64,000 nucleotides of DNA, from NCBI RefSeq assembly GCF_050627025.1, contig NZ_CP192472.1; one strand, given 5' to 3'. Origin of the DNA: Variovorax paradoxus_P (GTDB taxonomy: Bacteria; Pseudomonadota; Gammaproteobacteria; Burkholderiales; Burkholderiaceae_C). Below the pieces are notes generated by a model. It ran no database searches. It saw only the letters and a list, made by a program, of their open reading frames with translations, and was not told where the DNA came from. How positions within the stretch are numbered: position 1 is the first letter of the stretch; every line of letters begins with the position of its first letter. Of the stretch, positions 1 to 9,910 are shown piece by piece. The translations under genes were made by a program, and so were the position numbers.

Positions 1-1
1 C

Positions 2-1117
2 ATCCCGAATGTCGACGCGCTGTACTTCACCATGCTCAACAGCAACAAGCGCTCGATCACGCTGGACACCAAGAAGCCCGAGGGCAAGGCGGTGCTGGAA
101 AAGCTGATCCGCGAATCCGACGTGCTGGTGGAAAACTTCGGCCCGGGCGCACTCGACCGCATGGGCTTTACCTGGGCCCGCATCCAGGAGCTGAACCCCA
201 AGATGATCGTCGCCTCGGTCAAGGGCTTCAGCGACGGCCACCACTACGAAGACCTGAAGGTGTACGAGAACGTGGCACAGTGCGCGGGCGGCGCGGCCTC
301 CACCACCGGCTGGTGGAAGGGCGAAAACTCGGTGCCCACCATTTCGGCGGCTGCACTGGGCGACTCCAACACCGGCATGCACCTGGCCATCGGCATCCTG
401 ACGGCCATCATCGGCCGCCAGCAAACGGGCAAGGGCCAGAAGGTGGCCTGCTCCATGCAGGACGCCGTGCTCAACCTGTGCCGCGTGAAGATGCGCGACC
501 AGCAGCGCCTGGACAGCGTGGGCTACCTGGAGGAATACCCCCAGTACCCGCACGAGATGGACGCCTTCAAGGACAAGGTGGTGCCGCGCGGCGGCAACGC
601 CGGCGGCGGCGGCCAGCCGGGCTGGATCCTGAAGTGCAAGGGCTGGCAGACCGACCCGAACGCCTACATCTACTTCACGGTGCAGGGCCACGCCTGGGAC
701 CCGATCTGCGATGCGCTCGGCAAGCCGGAGTGGAAGACCGACCCCGACTACATGACCCCGAAGGCACGCCAGCCGCACATCGACCAGATCTTCGCGACCA
801 TCGAAGACTTCATCAAGGACAAGACCAAGTTCGAGGCGGTGGACATCTTCCGCAAGCACGACATTCCTTGCGCCCCGGTGCTCTCGATGAAGGAACTGCT
901 GCACGACGAGTCGCTGCGCAAGAGCGGCTCCATCGTCGAAGTGCCGCACAAGGAGCGCGGCAGCTACTGGACCATCGGCAGCCCTATCAAGTTCTCGGAC
1001 CTCAAGCCCGAAGTCACCGCCTCGCCGCTCCTGGGCGAGCACACTGACGAAGTGCTGGCCGAACTGGGCTACACCAAGGAACAGATCGACAACCTGAAGG
1101 AAGCAAAGGCCGTGTAG
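2..1117 (+). CDS. frc: Formyl-CoA:oxalate CoA-transferase (class III CoA transferase), 5' truncated
   Basis: The frame is open from base 2, so the start lies before the window; the first in-frame ATG at 32 is internal, because the reading before it (IPNVDALYFTM) aligns with residues 53-62 of the second copy at 1628. Class III CoA transferases of this type move CoA between formate and oxalate in oxalate breakdown. The catalytic Asp of the family is present in GDSNTGMHL, and the mobile glycine loop is GGGGQPG, as in the Oxalobacter enzyme. The end SPLLGEHTDEVL is the usual class III tail. It is followed by a perfect hairpin, then a PAS gene and a second transferase. The exact acyl acceptor cannot be read from sequence; an oxalyl-CoA decarboxylase gene would be expected nearby but is not in this window. 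Confidence 0.9.
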   Translation: MPNVDALYFTMLNSNKRSITLDTKKPEGKAVLEKLIRESDVLVENFGPGALDRMGFTWARIQELNPKMIVASVKGFSDGHHYEDLKVYENVAQCAGGAASTTGWWKGENSVPTISAAALGDSNTGMHLAIGILTAIIGRQQTGKGQKVACSMQDAVLNLCRVKMRDQQRLDSVGYLEEYPQYPHEMDAFKDKVVPRGGNAGGGGQPGWILKCKGWQTDPNAYIYFTVQGHAWDPICDALGKPEWKTDPDYMTPKARQPHIDQIFATIEDFIKDKTKFEAVDIFRKHDIPCAPVLSMKELLHDESLRKSGSIVEVPHKERGSYWTIGSPIKFSDLKPEVTASPLLGEHTDEVLAELGYTKEQIDNLKEAKAV

Positions 1118-1124
1118 CGGCTCC

Positions 1125-1163
1125 CCCGGCTTCGCCCCGCTCCCACGGCGGGGCGAAGCCGGG
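1125..1163. repeat. Perfect 16-bp inverted repeat, terminator-like hairpin
   Basis: Arms at 1125-1140 and 1148-1163 pair perfectly around a 7-base loop (TCCCACG). The hairpin starts 8 bases after the stop of the first frc gene. There is no T-run on the plus strand, so it is not a textbook intrinsic terminator; it may stabilise the 3' end of the frc message, attenuate read-through into the PAS gene, or be one copy of a dispersed intergenic palindrome. Confidence 0.6.
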
Positions 1164-1190
1164 AATCGATATGAAGCGCCAGAGGTAAAC

Positions 1191-1628
1191 ATGCAAGCGA
1201 ACGTTGATTTCAAGCAGCTCGTCGAAGGCGCCGGCGACGCGATCATGGTGTGCGATGCGAAAGGAGCGATCACGCTCTGGAACCGCGCCGCCGAGCGCAT
1301 CTTCGGCTTTACCGAAGCCGAGGCCCTGGGCCAGTCGCTCGACATGATCATTCCCCAGCGGCAGCGCCAGCGCCACTGGGACGGTTACCACAAGACCATG
1401 GAAACCGGCATCACCAAGTACGGAGCCGACCTGCTGCGCGTACCCGCGCTGCACAAGGACGGGCACACGCTGTCGATCGCCTTCACGGTGTCGATGCTGT
1501 TCTCGGAGGATCGTGAGGTCACGGGCATCGTTGCCATCGTGCGAGACGAAACCGCCCGCTTTGCCGAAGAGCGTAAATTGCGCGCTCGACTGCAAGAAGC
1601 AGAGACCACGATCAAAGGAGACAGCTGA
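1191..1628 (+). CDS. Single-domain PAS sensor protein
   Basis: A 145-residue protein that is almost entirely one PAS domain. It opens with VEGAGDAIMVCDAKGAITLWN, the usual PAS start, followed by AAERIFGFTEAEALGQSL, and ends with the PAC-type strand VTGIVAIVRDETARFAEE and a short charged helix. There is no kinase, GGDEF, HTH or other output domain and no membrane segment, so it must signal by protein contact, if at all. Its stop overlaps the start of the next transferase gene by one base (TGATG), implying translational coupling. Ligand or cofactor cannot be read from sequence. Domain assignment is solid; a role in sensing substrate or redox state for oxalate/formate metabolism is inferred only from its place between two frc genes. 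Confidence 0.85.
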   Translation: MQANVDFKQLVEGAGDAIMVCDAKGAITLWNRAAERIFGFTEAEALGQSLDMIIPQRQRQRHWDGYHKTMETGITKYGADLLRVPALHKDGHTLSIAFTVSMLFSEDREVTGIVAIVRDETARFAEERKLRARLQEAETTIKGDS

Positions 1629-2875
1629 TGAGCAAGGCACTTGAGGGCGTTCGCATTCTCGACTTCACCCATGTCCAGTCCGGTCCCACCTGCACCCAGC
1701 TGCTGGCGTGGTTCGGCGCCGACGTGATCAAGGTGGAGCGCGCCGGCGAAGGCGACGCCACACGCGCACAGCTGCGCGACGTTCCCGGCGTGGACAGCCT
1801 CTACTTCACGATGCTGAACCACAACAAGCGCTCGATCACGCTGGACACCAAGAAGCCCAAGGGCAAGCAGGTGCTCGACTCGCTGATCAAGACCTGCGAC
1901 GTGCTGGTGGAAAACTTTGCACCCGGCGCGCTCGACCGCATGGGCATTACCTGGGCGCACATCCAGGAGCTCAACCCGCGCATGATCGTGGCCTCGGTCA
2001 AGGGCTTTGGCCCCGGCAAGTACGAGCACTGCAAGGTGTACGAAAACGTGGCGCAGTGCGCGGGCGGCGCGGCGTCGACCACGGGCTTCGAAGACGGCCC
2101 GCCGGTTGTCACCGGCGCGCAGATCGGCGACAGCGGCACCGGCCTGCACCTGGCGCTGGGCATTGTGGCGGCGCTCTACCAGCGCAACAACACGGGCCGC
2201 GGCCAGCAGGTGCTCGCACCCATGCAGGACGCGGTGCTGAACCTCTGCCGCGTGAAGATGCGCGACCAGCAGCGGCTGGAGCGCACCGGCACCATGCACG
2301 AGTACCCGCAGTACCCCGATGGCAAGTTTGGTGACGCGGTGCCGCGCGCGGGCAATGCATCGGGCGGCGGCCAGCCTGGCTCCATTCTCAAGTGCAAGGG
2401 CTGGGAGACCGACCCCAACGCGTACATCTACTTCATCACGCAGGGTGCGGTGTGGCCGGCGGTGTGCAAGGTCATCGGCGAAGAAGGCTGGATTACCGAC
2501 GAGGCCTATGCCACGCCGGCGGCGCGCCTGCTGCACCTGAAGCCGATCTTCGCGCGCATCGAGCAATGGACCATGACCAAGGACAAGTTCGAGGCCATGG
2601 ACATCCTCAACCAGTACGACATCCCGTGCGGCCCGATTCTCTCGATGAAGGAAATTGCCGCCGACGAGTCGCTGCGCGAGACCGGCACCATCGTCGAGGT
2701 GGACCACCCGACACGGGGCAAGTACCTGACGGTAGGCAACCCGATCAAGATGTCCGACAGCCCGACCGAAGTGACGCGCTCGCCGCTTCTGGGCGAGCAC
2801 ACCGAAGAGGTGCTGACGCAGCTCGGCTACACGGCGGGCGACGTTGCGGCGCTGCGTGCCGAAGGTGTGATTTGA
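1628..2875 (+). CDS. frc: Formyl-CoA:oxalate CoA-transferase paralogue
   Basis: A full-length class III CoA transferase of 415 residues, close to the usual length for Frc. The N-terminus (GVRILDFTHVQSGPTCTQLL) is the CoA-binding Rossmann half; the catalytic Asp is D168 in IGDSGTGLHL; the glycine loop is present as SGGGQPG, with Ser where the neighbouring copy has Gly. C-terminal SPLLGEHTEEVL is conserved. It is clearly similar to the truncated copy at 2-1117, so the pair arose by duplication. Start: ATG at 1628 overlaps the PAS stop, with GGAG 8 bases upstream (1617-1620). Function as formyl-CoA transferase is the best family match; it could act on another dicarboxylate. Confidence 0.9.
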   Translation: MSKALEGVRILDFTHVQSGPTCTQLLAWFGADVIKVERAGEGDATRAQLRDVPGVDSLYFTMLNHNKRSITLDTKKPKGKQVLDSLIKTCDVLVENFAPGALDRMGITWAHIQELNPRMIVASVKGFGPGKYEHCKVYENVAQCAGGAASTTGFEDGPPVVTGAQIGDSGTGLHLALGIVAALYQRNNTGRGQQVLAPMQDAVLNLCRVKMRDQQRLERTGTMHEYPQYPDGKFGDAVPRAGNASGGGQPGSILKCKGWETDPNAYIYFITQGAVWPAVCKVIGEEGWITDEAYATPAARLLHLKPIFARIEQWTMTKDKFEAMDILNQYDIPCGPILSMKEIAADESLRETGTIVEVDHPTRGKYLTVGNPIKMSDSPTEVTRSPLLGEHTEEVLTQLGYTAGDVAALRAEGVI

Positions 2876-3087
2876 GCTTTAGCTGAAACGCCGTTTTTAA
2901 AAGGCCGTAGGAATTGCGGGTGCCATTTTGCCCGTGCCGGGAATTCGCGGCCATCTATGTATAACTTATCGCAAATGCATTCAATAAAATAGTTTAACTA
3001 TTATTTATCGATCATCGAATCTACATTTTGATCATGCCGACACGCAAAACATTTGCCGCCCGGCGTTCAATTTCTAGGAGAAATTTC
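2876..3087. promoter_or_regulatory. AT-rich intergenic region with a 15-bp palindrome, probable promoter of the ligase operon
   Basis: This gap is markedly richer in A and T than its surroundings, especially 2955-3030. It holds a perfect palindrome at 2988-3002 (AATAGTT-T-AACTATT), suitable as an operator for a dimeric repressor. An AGGAG ribosome site at 3075-3079 precedes the ATG at 3088. No clear -35/-10 pair could be fixed by eye. Confidence 0.4.
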
Positions 3088-3417
3088 ATGATCGATGATT
3101 TGCCGGTTCAATACTGGAGCAGCGAAACGGAGCGCAATGCCTACAACGCGGCGTTCTATGAATTGGGTTTCCGCTGGCATTGGGATCGCGAGATCTACTG
3201 CCAGCTGCTGCGCCAGAGCCAGGACGGCATCGAGCGTGTTTGCCAATACCTGAAGGCCCATCAGCCGCATCTTCTGCGTGCCTACGACGCCAAATTCCTG
3301 GCCGAGGTGATCGAGCAGAAGAAGGAAGAGCATCAAAAGCGCGAAATCGACGCCGGTGCCATGAAAAGGCGCTATTTCAATTGGGCCGAAAGCCGCGGCG
3401 CAGAGCTCGGCGCCTGA
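3088..3417 (+). CDS. Conserved hypothetical protein, 109 aa
   Basis: I do not recognise a named family. The ATG at 3088 is chosen over 3028 because it follows AGGAG at a spacing of 8. The protein is soluble, rich in Trp, Tyr and charged residues, and looks helical: it begins MIDDLPVQYWSSETERNAYN, has a WHWDREIYCQLL segment in the middle and a charged stretch EQKKEEHQKREID near the end. No membrane segment or signal peptide. It ends 7 bases before the ligase beta-subunit start, so it is most likely the first gene of that operon. It might be an accessory or regulatory protein of the pathway, but nothing in the sequence decides this. Confidence 0.7.
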   Translation: MIDDLPVQYWSSETERNAYNAAFYELGFRWHWDREIYCQLLRQSQDGIERVCQYLKAHQPHLLRAYDAKFLAEVIEQKKEEHQKREIDAGAMKRRYFNWAESRGAELGA

Positions 3418-3424
3418 AATTGCC

Positions 3425-4597
<1,173 letters not shown>

Positions 4598-4659
4598 GGG
4601 CTCGCTGCTGCACACGCCCTGAACAGCAGCGCCAAGAACAAGAGACGGAGAGCTGAGAC

Positions 4660-5559
4660 ATGTCGATCCTGATCAACAAGCACACCCGCGTGATCACACA
4701 AGGCATCACCGGCAAGACAGGGCAGTTTCACACCGCCATGTGCCGCGACTACGGCCACGGACAGAAGTGCTTCGTCGCCGGAGTCAACCCCAACAAGGCA
4801 GGCAAGACCTTCGACGGCATTCCCGTGTTCGGCACCGTGAAAGAAGCCAAGGCCGAAACCGGCGCCACCGTCTCCGTCATCTACGTGCCTCCGCCCTTTG
4901 CCGCCGCTGCCATCGACGAGGCTGTCGATGCCGGGCTCGACCTTGTCGTGTGCATCACCGAAGGCATTCCGGTGCGCGACATGATTCGCACACGCCACCG
5001 CATGGAGGGCAGCAAGACCTTGCTGCTCGGCCCCAATTGCCCTGGCCTCATCACGCCTGACGAAATCAAGATCGGCATCATGCCCGGCCACATCCACCAG
5101 AAGGGCCGCATCGGCGTGGTCTCACGCTCGGGCACGCTCACCTATGAGGCCGCCAGCCAGCTTGCGAGCTTCGGCATCGGGCAGTCGACCGTCGTGGGCA
5201 TCGGCGGCGACCCGGTCGGCGGGCTGCGGCACATCGATGTGCTCAAGATGTTCAACGACGATCCTCGCACCGACGCCGTGATCATGGTCGGCGAAATCGG
5301 CGGCAACGACGAAGAAATCTGCGCGCGCTGGATCAAGGACCACATGCAGAAGCCCGTGGTCGGCTTCATTGCCGGTGCCAGCGCACCGCCAGGCAAGCGC
5401 ATGGGCCATGCGGGCGCCATCGTGTCCGGCGGCAAGGGAACCGCGCAGGAGAAGCTCGCGGTCATGAAGGAGTGCGGCATTCACGTGACCGACAACCCCG
5501 CCGAAATGGGAAAGCTGCTCGCGTCGCTCGTGGTCCCCGATTACCTGCCGTTCGACTGA
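4660..5559 (+). CDS. Malate-CoA ligase / succinyl-CoA synthetase alpha subunit
   Basis: 299 residues, full length for SucD/MtkB. The CoA-binding Rossmann domain begins MSILINKHTRVITQGITGKTG; the active-site His that is phosphorylated in the mechanism is H250 in GKRMGHAGAIVSGG; GEIGGNDEEI supplies the conserved Glu. It lies 62 bases after the beta subunit, with GGAGA upstream of the ATG. It supplies the CoA and phospho-His half of the heterodimer. Substrate is open, as for the beta subunit. An adjacent malyl-CoA lyase would settle malate, but none is in the window. Confidence 0.87.
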   Translation: MSILINKHTRVITQGITGKTGQFHTAMCRDYGHGQKCFVAGVNPNKAGKTFDGIPVFGTVKEAKAETGATVSVIYVPPPFAAAAIDEAVDAGLDLVVCITEGIPVRDMIRTRHRMEGSKTLLLGPNCPGLITPDEIKIGIMPGHIHQKGRIGVVSRSGTLTYEAASQLASFGIGQSTVVGIGGDPVGGLRHIDVLKMFNDDPRTDAVIMVGEIGGNDEEICARWIKDHMQKPVVGFIAGASAPPGKRMGHAGAIVSGGKGTAQEKLAVMKECGIHVTDNPAEMGKLLASLVVPDYLPFD

Positions 5560-5601
5560 GCCTTAAGAAACCACTCCAACAGAAACCAAGGAAGACACGA
5601 C

Positions 5602-6378
5602 ATGCAGCAGCAACAGCAGCGATGGGTCCGTTTCGAGCACGGCGGCGAGACCGGCTTCGGCACGCTCGAGGGCGACACCGTGCACGAGCACCGCGGCAAC
5701 ATGTTCGACCGGCCCGAGCCCACCGGCCGCGTGTTCGTGCTCTCCGGCGTGCGGCTCCTCACACCCACCGAGCCCACCAAGGTCATCGCGCTGTGGAACA
5801 ACTTTCATGCGCTCGGCGAAAAGCTCCAGCTGCCGGTGCCGGCCGAGCCGCTCTACTTGCTGAAGGCGCCCAACTCGTACCTTGCACCGGGTGCGGACAT
5901 CCGCAAGCCTTTGTGCGACGGCAAGGTGGTGTTCGAGGGGGAACTCGGCATCGTCATCGGCAAGACCTGCACCGCGGTGCCGGAGGCCGAAGCGCTCAGC
6001 CACGTGTTCGGCTACACCTGCGCCAACGACGTGACCGTGGCCGACATACTGAACCGCGATGCTTCCTTCGCGCAGTGGGTGCGCGCCAAGGGCTTCGACA
6101 CCTTCTGCCCGATGGGCCCGGTGGTGGCCACCGGCCTCGACCCCGCAACGCTGACCGTGACCACGCTGCTCAACGGCGAGGTGCGGCAGAACTATCCGAT
6201 CAGCGACATGCGCTTTTCGGTCCAGCAACTCGTGAGCCTCATCTCCCTCGACATGACGCTGTACCCCGGCGACGTGATCCTGTGCGGCACTTCCATCGGC
6301 GTCGGTTCGATGAAGCCCGGCAGCCTTGTCGAGGTGGAGATCGGCGGTATCGGCAGGCTCGGCAACCGCTTCGGGTGA
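5602..6378 (+). CDS. Fumarylacetoacetate hydrolase (FAH) family protein
   Basis: 258 residues with the FAH-fold catalytic core. YLLKAPNSYLAPGADI is the conserved strand before the metal site; FEGELGIVIGKTC supplies the Glu metal ligands and GYTCANDVTVADIL the Asp; FDTFCPMGPVV and GDVILCGTSIGVGSMKPG are typical of the C-terminal half. Members cleave C-C bonds in 2-oxo acids or hydrate/decarboxylate them with Mg or Mn. An AAGGAAG ribosome site precedes the ATG. Its place between the CoA ligase and the ketopantoate-reductase-like gene suggests it opens or decarboxylates an oxo-acid in the same pathway. It could equally be an oxaloacetate decarboxylase or acylpyruvase, both common in this family. 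Confidence 0.85.
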   Translation: MQQQQQRWVRFEHGGETGFGTLEGDTVHEHRGNMFDRPEPTGRVFVLSGVRLLTPTEPTKVIALWNNFHALGEKLQLPVPAEPLYLLKAPNSYLAPGADIRKPLCDGKVVFEGELGIVIGKTCTAVPEAEALSHVFGYTCANDVTVADILNRDASFAQWVRAKGFDTFCPMGPVVATGLDPATLTVTTLLNGEVRQNYPISDMRFSVQQLVSLISLDMTLYPGDVILCGTSIGVGSMKPGSLVEVEIGGIGRLGNRFG

Positions 6379-6419
6379 AGCCTGCCCTTGCGCAAAGAAT
6401 CAACAACTTGGGGATCGAC

Positions 6420-7433
6420 ATGAAGATAGCAGTCATCGGAGCGGGCGCCATTGGCGGCCTGGTGGGCGCAAAGCTCGCCCTGGCCGGCGAGGACGTGACG
6501 TTCATCGTGCGCGGAAAGAACCTGGACGCCATTGCCACCAACGGCTTCAAGCTCATCGGAGCCGACGGAACGGAGCAGGTGGCGCTCAATGCAAAAGCCA
6601 CGGACCGCTACGACCTGGCGGGCCCGCAGGACATCGTCATCCTGGCGATGAAGGCGCACCAGGTCGAGGCCGTGGCGAACGATGTGCCCAAGCTCTTCGG
6701 ACCCGACACCGTCGTGGTCACGATGCAGAACGGCATTCCCTTCTGGTATTTCCACAACCATGGCGGCGCGTTGGCAGGCACGCCGGTGCGCAGTGTCGAC
6801 CCCACGGGCGTGGTCGCTGCAAAGATTCCGGCCGAACGGGTTATCGGCTGCGTGGTGTACCCGGCCTCGGAGCTGATTGCACCGGGCGTGGTGAAGCACA
6901 TCGAGGGCGACCGCTTTCCGGTCGGTGAGCTCGACGGCTCTTCGAGCGAGCGCGTCAGCCGCGTTTCGGCCTGCCTCACCGCGGCTGGCTTCAAGGCGCC
7001 GGTGCTCGACAACATCCGCTCCGAGATCTGGCTCAAGCTCTGGGGCAACCTGACCTTCAACCCGATCAGCAGCCTCTCGCACTCGACGCTGGTCGACATC
7101 TGCCAGTACCCGCCGTCGCGCGAGCTGGCCGCGGCAATGATGCAAGAGGCGCAAGCGGTTGCCCATAAGCTCGGCATCGAGTTTCGCGTGACGCTCGACA
7201 AGCGCATTGCAGGTGCCGAGAAAGTGGGCAAGCACAAGACATCGATGCTGCAAGACGTCGAGGCAGGGCGCGCGCCCGAGATCGATGCGCTGGTGGGCGC
7301 CGTGGTCGAACTGGCCCGGCTCACCGAAACCCCCACGCCGCACATCGACACCGTGTATGCGCTCGTCAAACTGCTGGCGCGTACGATGGAAGAGCAGCGC
7401 GGCCGGGTTTGCCTTCAAGAGATGGCCAGCTAG
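6420..7433 (+). CDS. 2-dehydropantoate 2-reductase family oxidoreductase
   Basis: 337 residues from the ATG at 6420. It opens with the NADP-binding loop MKIAVIGAGAIGGLVGAKLA, has MQNGIPFWYF in the middle (QNG is a hallmark of the family) and IWLKLWGNLTFNPIS, whose Lys matches the catalytic Lys of ketopantoate reductase. The C-terminal helical domain has KHKTSMLQDVEAGRAPEID, again typical of ApbA/PanE. True PanE makes pantoate for CoA synthesis; the operon context makes a catabolic 2-oxo-acid or hydroxy-acid dehydrogenase more likely. The gap of 41 bases to the FAH gene fits one transcript. Confidence 0.85.
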   Translation: MKIAVIGAGAIGGLVGAKLALAGEDVTFIVRGKNLDAIATNGFKLIGADGTEQVALNAKATDRYDLAGPQDIVILAMKAHQVEAVANDVPKLFGPDTVVVTMQNGIPFWYFHNHGGALAGTPVRSVDPTGVVAAKIPAERVIGCVVYPASELIAPGVVKHIEGDRFPVGELDGSSSERVSRVSACLTAAGFKAPVLDNIRSEIWLKLWGNLTFNPISSLSHSTLVDICQYPPSRELAAAMMQEAQAVAHKLGIEFRVTLDKRIAGAEKVGKHKTSMLQDVEAGRAPEIDALVGAVVELARLTETPTPHIDTVYALVKLLARTMEEQRGRVCLQEMAS

Positions 7434-7496
7434 CACCACTCGGGCTGGGCGATTTTTGCGCAGCATGTGTGCGCTGTGTTCAATGAAATGGAATGG

Positions 7497-8915
7497 ATGA
7501 TGCGACGTACACGCAGCGCGAAGATCGTGGCCACGCTGGGCCCCGCCACCACAGACGAGCCGGCCATTCGTGCCCTGTTCGAGCGCGGTGTGGATGTGTT
7601 CCGGCTCAACTTCAGCCACGGCACGCAGCACGACCATGCGCGCCGGCTCGACACCATTCGCAGGCTCGAGAAAGAATTCGGCAGGCCCATCGGCGTGCTG
7701 CTCGACCTGCAAGGGCCGAAGCTGCGGCTGGGCACTTTCGAAGGCGGACGCGCGCAGCTCGACGCGGGTGCGCGCTTCCGGCTCGACATGGACAAGACCA
7801 GCGGCCACGCAGGCCGCGCACCGCTGCTGCACCCCGAGATTTTTGCGGCGCTGCAAGTGGGCACCGAGCTCCTGCTCGACGACGGCAAGCTGCGGCTGCG
7901 CGTTGACAGCTACGGCGCCGACTTTGCCGAAACCACAGTGCTCGTCGGCGGGCCGATCTCGGACCGCAAAGGGGTGAACGTGCCGAGCGTGGTGCTGCCG
8001 ATCTCGCCGCTCACGCCCAAGGATCTGGACGACCTGGCCTGCGGCCTTGCAATGGGTGTGGACTGGGTGGCGCTTTCTTTTGTGCAGCGCCCTGAAGACA
8101 TCGAAGAGGCGCGCGCCATCATCGGCAACCGCGCATGGATCATGGCCAAGCTCGAGAAGCCCGCGGCCATCGACCACCTGGACGCCATCGTCGACCTGTG
8201 CGACGGGGTCATGGTGGCGCGCGGCGATCTTGGCGTGGAGCTGCCGCCAGAGCGTGTGCCCGAGCTGCAGCGCCTTATCGTGCGAGCCTGCCGCAAGAGG
8301 GGCAAGCCGGTGGTGGTGGCCACGCAAATGCTCGAGTCGATGATTGCCGCACCGGTGCCCACGCGCGCCGAAGTGTCCGACGTTGCAACCGCGGTCTACG
8401 ACGGCGTCGATGCGGTCATGCTCTCCGCCGAATCCGCTTCCGGCAAGTATCCGCTGGAGGCCGTGGCCATGATGGACCGCATCATTTCGCGCGTGGAAGC
8501 CGATGCGTCTTATCGCATCGGCATCGACGCCACGCATGAAGCGTCGCTCTCGACCACGGCCGATGCGGTGTGCGCATCGATGCGGCAGGTGGCTGCGCTG
8601 CTTGCGCCCGCCGCCACCGTCACCTACACCTCTTCAGGCTTTACCAGCCTGCGTGCCGCACGCGAGCGGCCGGCCGTTCCCATCCTGAGCCTCACGCCTG
8701 ACGTGGCCACTGCGCGGCGCATGGCCATGGTGTGGGGCACGCACGCGGTGCTGGTCGACGATGTGCACGACGTGGCCGAGATGATCGAGTGCGCCTGCCG
8801 CGTGGCGTGCGCCGAAGGTTTCGCGAGCGCCGGCAGCGACGTGGTGGTGGTGGCCGGTCTTCCGTTCGGGCTTTCGGGAACGACGAACCTGCTGCACGTC
8901 GCGCGAATACCGTAG
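7497..8915 (+). CDS. pyk: Pyruvate kinase
   Basis: About 472 residues. MRRTRSAKIVATLGPATTDE is the conserved start, FRLNFSHG the substrate loop, IMAKLEKPAAIDHLD the signature with catalytic Lys and metal-binding Glu, and MVARGDLGVELPPE, VVATQMLESM and DAVMLSAESASGKYPLEAV follow in normal order. The C-terminal allosteric domain is present but shortish. It makes pyruvate and ATP from PEP. Start: the conserved N-terminus supports ATG 7497 or 7500; the frame is open to an ATG at 7467 and no ribosome site clearly decides. It sits in a catabolic operon instead of with glycolytic genes, so it is probably a second, pathway-linked isozyme that drains PEP to pyruvate. Confidence 0.93.
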   Translation: MMRRTRSAKIVATLGPATTDEPAIRALFERGVDVFRLNFSHGTQHDHARRLDTIRRLEKEFGRPIGVLLDLQGPKLRLGTFEGGRAQLDAGARFRLDMDKTSGHAGRAPLLHPEIFAALQVGTELLLDDGKLRLRVDSYGADFAETTVLVGGPISDRKGVNVPSVVLPISPLTPKDLDDLACGLAMGVDWVALSFVQRPEDIEEARAIIGNRAWIMAKLEKPAAIDHLDAIVDLCDGVMVARGDLGVELPPERVPELQRLIVRACRKRGKPVVVATQMLESMIAAPVPTRAEVSDVATAVYDGVDAVMLSAESASGKYPLEAVAMMDRIISRVEADASYRIGIDATHEASLSTTADAVCASMRQVAALLAPAATVTYTSSGFTSLRAARERPAVPILSLTPDVATARRMAMVWGTHAVLVDDVHDVAEMIECACRVACAEGFASAGSDVVVVAGLPFGLSGTTNLLHVARIP

Positions 8916-8941
8916 GCGTTCGGTTCAACGTTCTCGTCTGA

Positions 8942-9889
8942 ATGAAGCACGCGACCCTGCGGCAGCTGAAGGTCTTTGAAGCGGTGGCGCGCCTGCTGAG
9001 TTTTTCGCGCGCCGCGGAAGAGCTGCACCTCACGCAGCCGGCCGTTTCCACGCAGGTGCGCAAGCTCGAAGAGCATGCGGGCAATGCGCTGTTCGAGCAG
9101 TTCGGCAAGAAGATCTACCTCACCCCTGCGGGCACCGAACTGCTGCAGATCAGCCGCGCGATCATCCAGCAGTTCGAGGCCGCCGAGAATGCAATGCTGC
9201 AGTTCAACGGCGTGTCGGGCGGCAAGCTCAACGTGGGCGTCATCAGCGCGGGCGACTATTTCTTTCCACGCCTGCTCGTGGAGTTTGCAAGCCGGCACCG
9301 CGGCGTGACGCTTAACTTCACGGTGCACAACCGCGAAGGGCTCATGACCCACATCGCGGAGAACCTGACCGACCTGGCGATCATGGTGCGGCCCCCCACC
9401 GACCTGGACACCGTCAACCAGCCGTTCGCGCCGCACCCCTACGTAATTGTTGCGGCGCCCAACCATCCGCTGGTGGGTGTACCCAGCATTCCGCTGGACC
9501 GGCTGATGCGCGAGCCTTTCGTGGTGCGCGAAAAAGCCTCGGACACCTGGCATTCGATGGAAGAGGGCTTTGGCGGCGACCTGAGCGGCATCAACATTGC
9601 CATGGAAATACGCAGCACCGAAACCATCAAGCAGGCGGTGATCGCGGGCATGGGCGTGAGCTTTGTCTCGGCCCACACCATCAGCCAGGAAACCCGGGCG
9701 GGCAGCTTGCGCGTGCTCGACGTGCAAGGCTTTCCGCTGATGCTCAACTGGTACGTGGTGCACCGGCGCGCCAAGCGCCTGCCGCCGGTGGCGCAAGCCT
9801 TCAAGGACTTTCTGCTTGCCGATGGTCCGGCACTCATTTCGCAGATCGTGCCTTTCGAATCCGCCTCGCAGGACGCGCGGCTGCCTTGA
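8942..9889 (+). CDS. LysR-family regulator, CbbR-like
   Basis: 315 residues. N-terminal winged HTH: LRQLKVFEAVARLLSFSRAA followed by LHLTQPAVSTQVRKLEEHAG, then a LysR substrate domain (GKLNVGVISAGDYFFPRLL). The HTH and linker most resemble CbbR, the activator of carbon-assimilation operons. It is 26 bases downstream of pyruvate kinase on the same strand, so it may be co-transcribed and act back on the operon starting near 3.1 kb. CbbR-like proteins also control serine-cycle genes, which fits the malate-CoA ligase option but does not prove it. Confidence 0.88.
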   Translation: MKHATLRQLKVFEAVARLLSFSRAAEELHLTQPAVSTQVRKLEEHAGNALFEQFGKKIYLTPAGTELLQISRAIIQQFEAAENAMLQFNGVSGGKLNVGVISAGDYFFPRLLVEFASRHRGVTLNFTVHNREGLMTHIAENLTDLAIMVRPPTDLDTVNQPFAPHPYVIVAAPNHPLVGVPSIPLDRLMREPFVVREKASDTWHSMEEGFGGDLSGINIAMEIRSTETIKQAVIAGMGVSFVSAHTISQETRAGSLRVLDVQGFPLMLNWYVVHRRAKRLPPVAQAFKDFLLADGPALISQIVPFESASQDARLP

Positions 9890-9910
9890 CGCCGCGCGGG
9901 CGCCAGCGGC

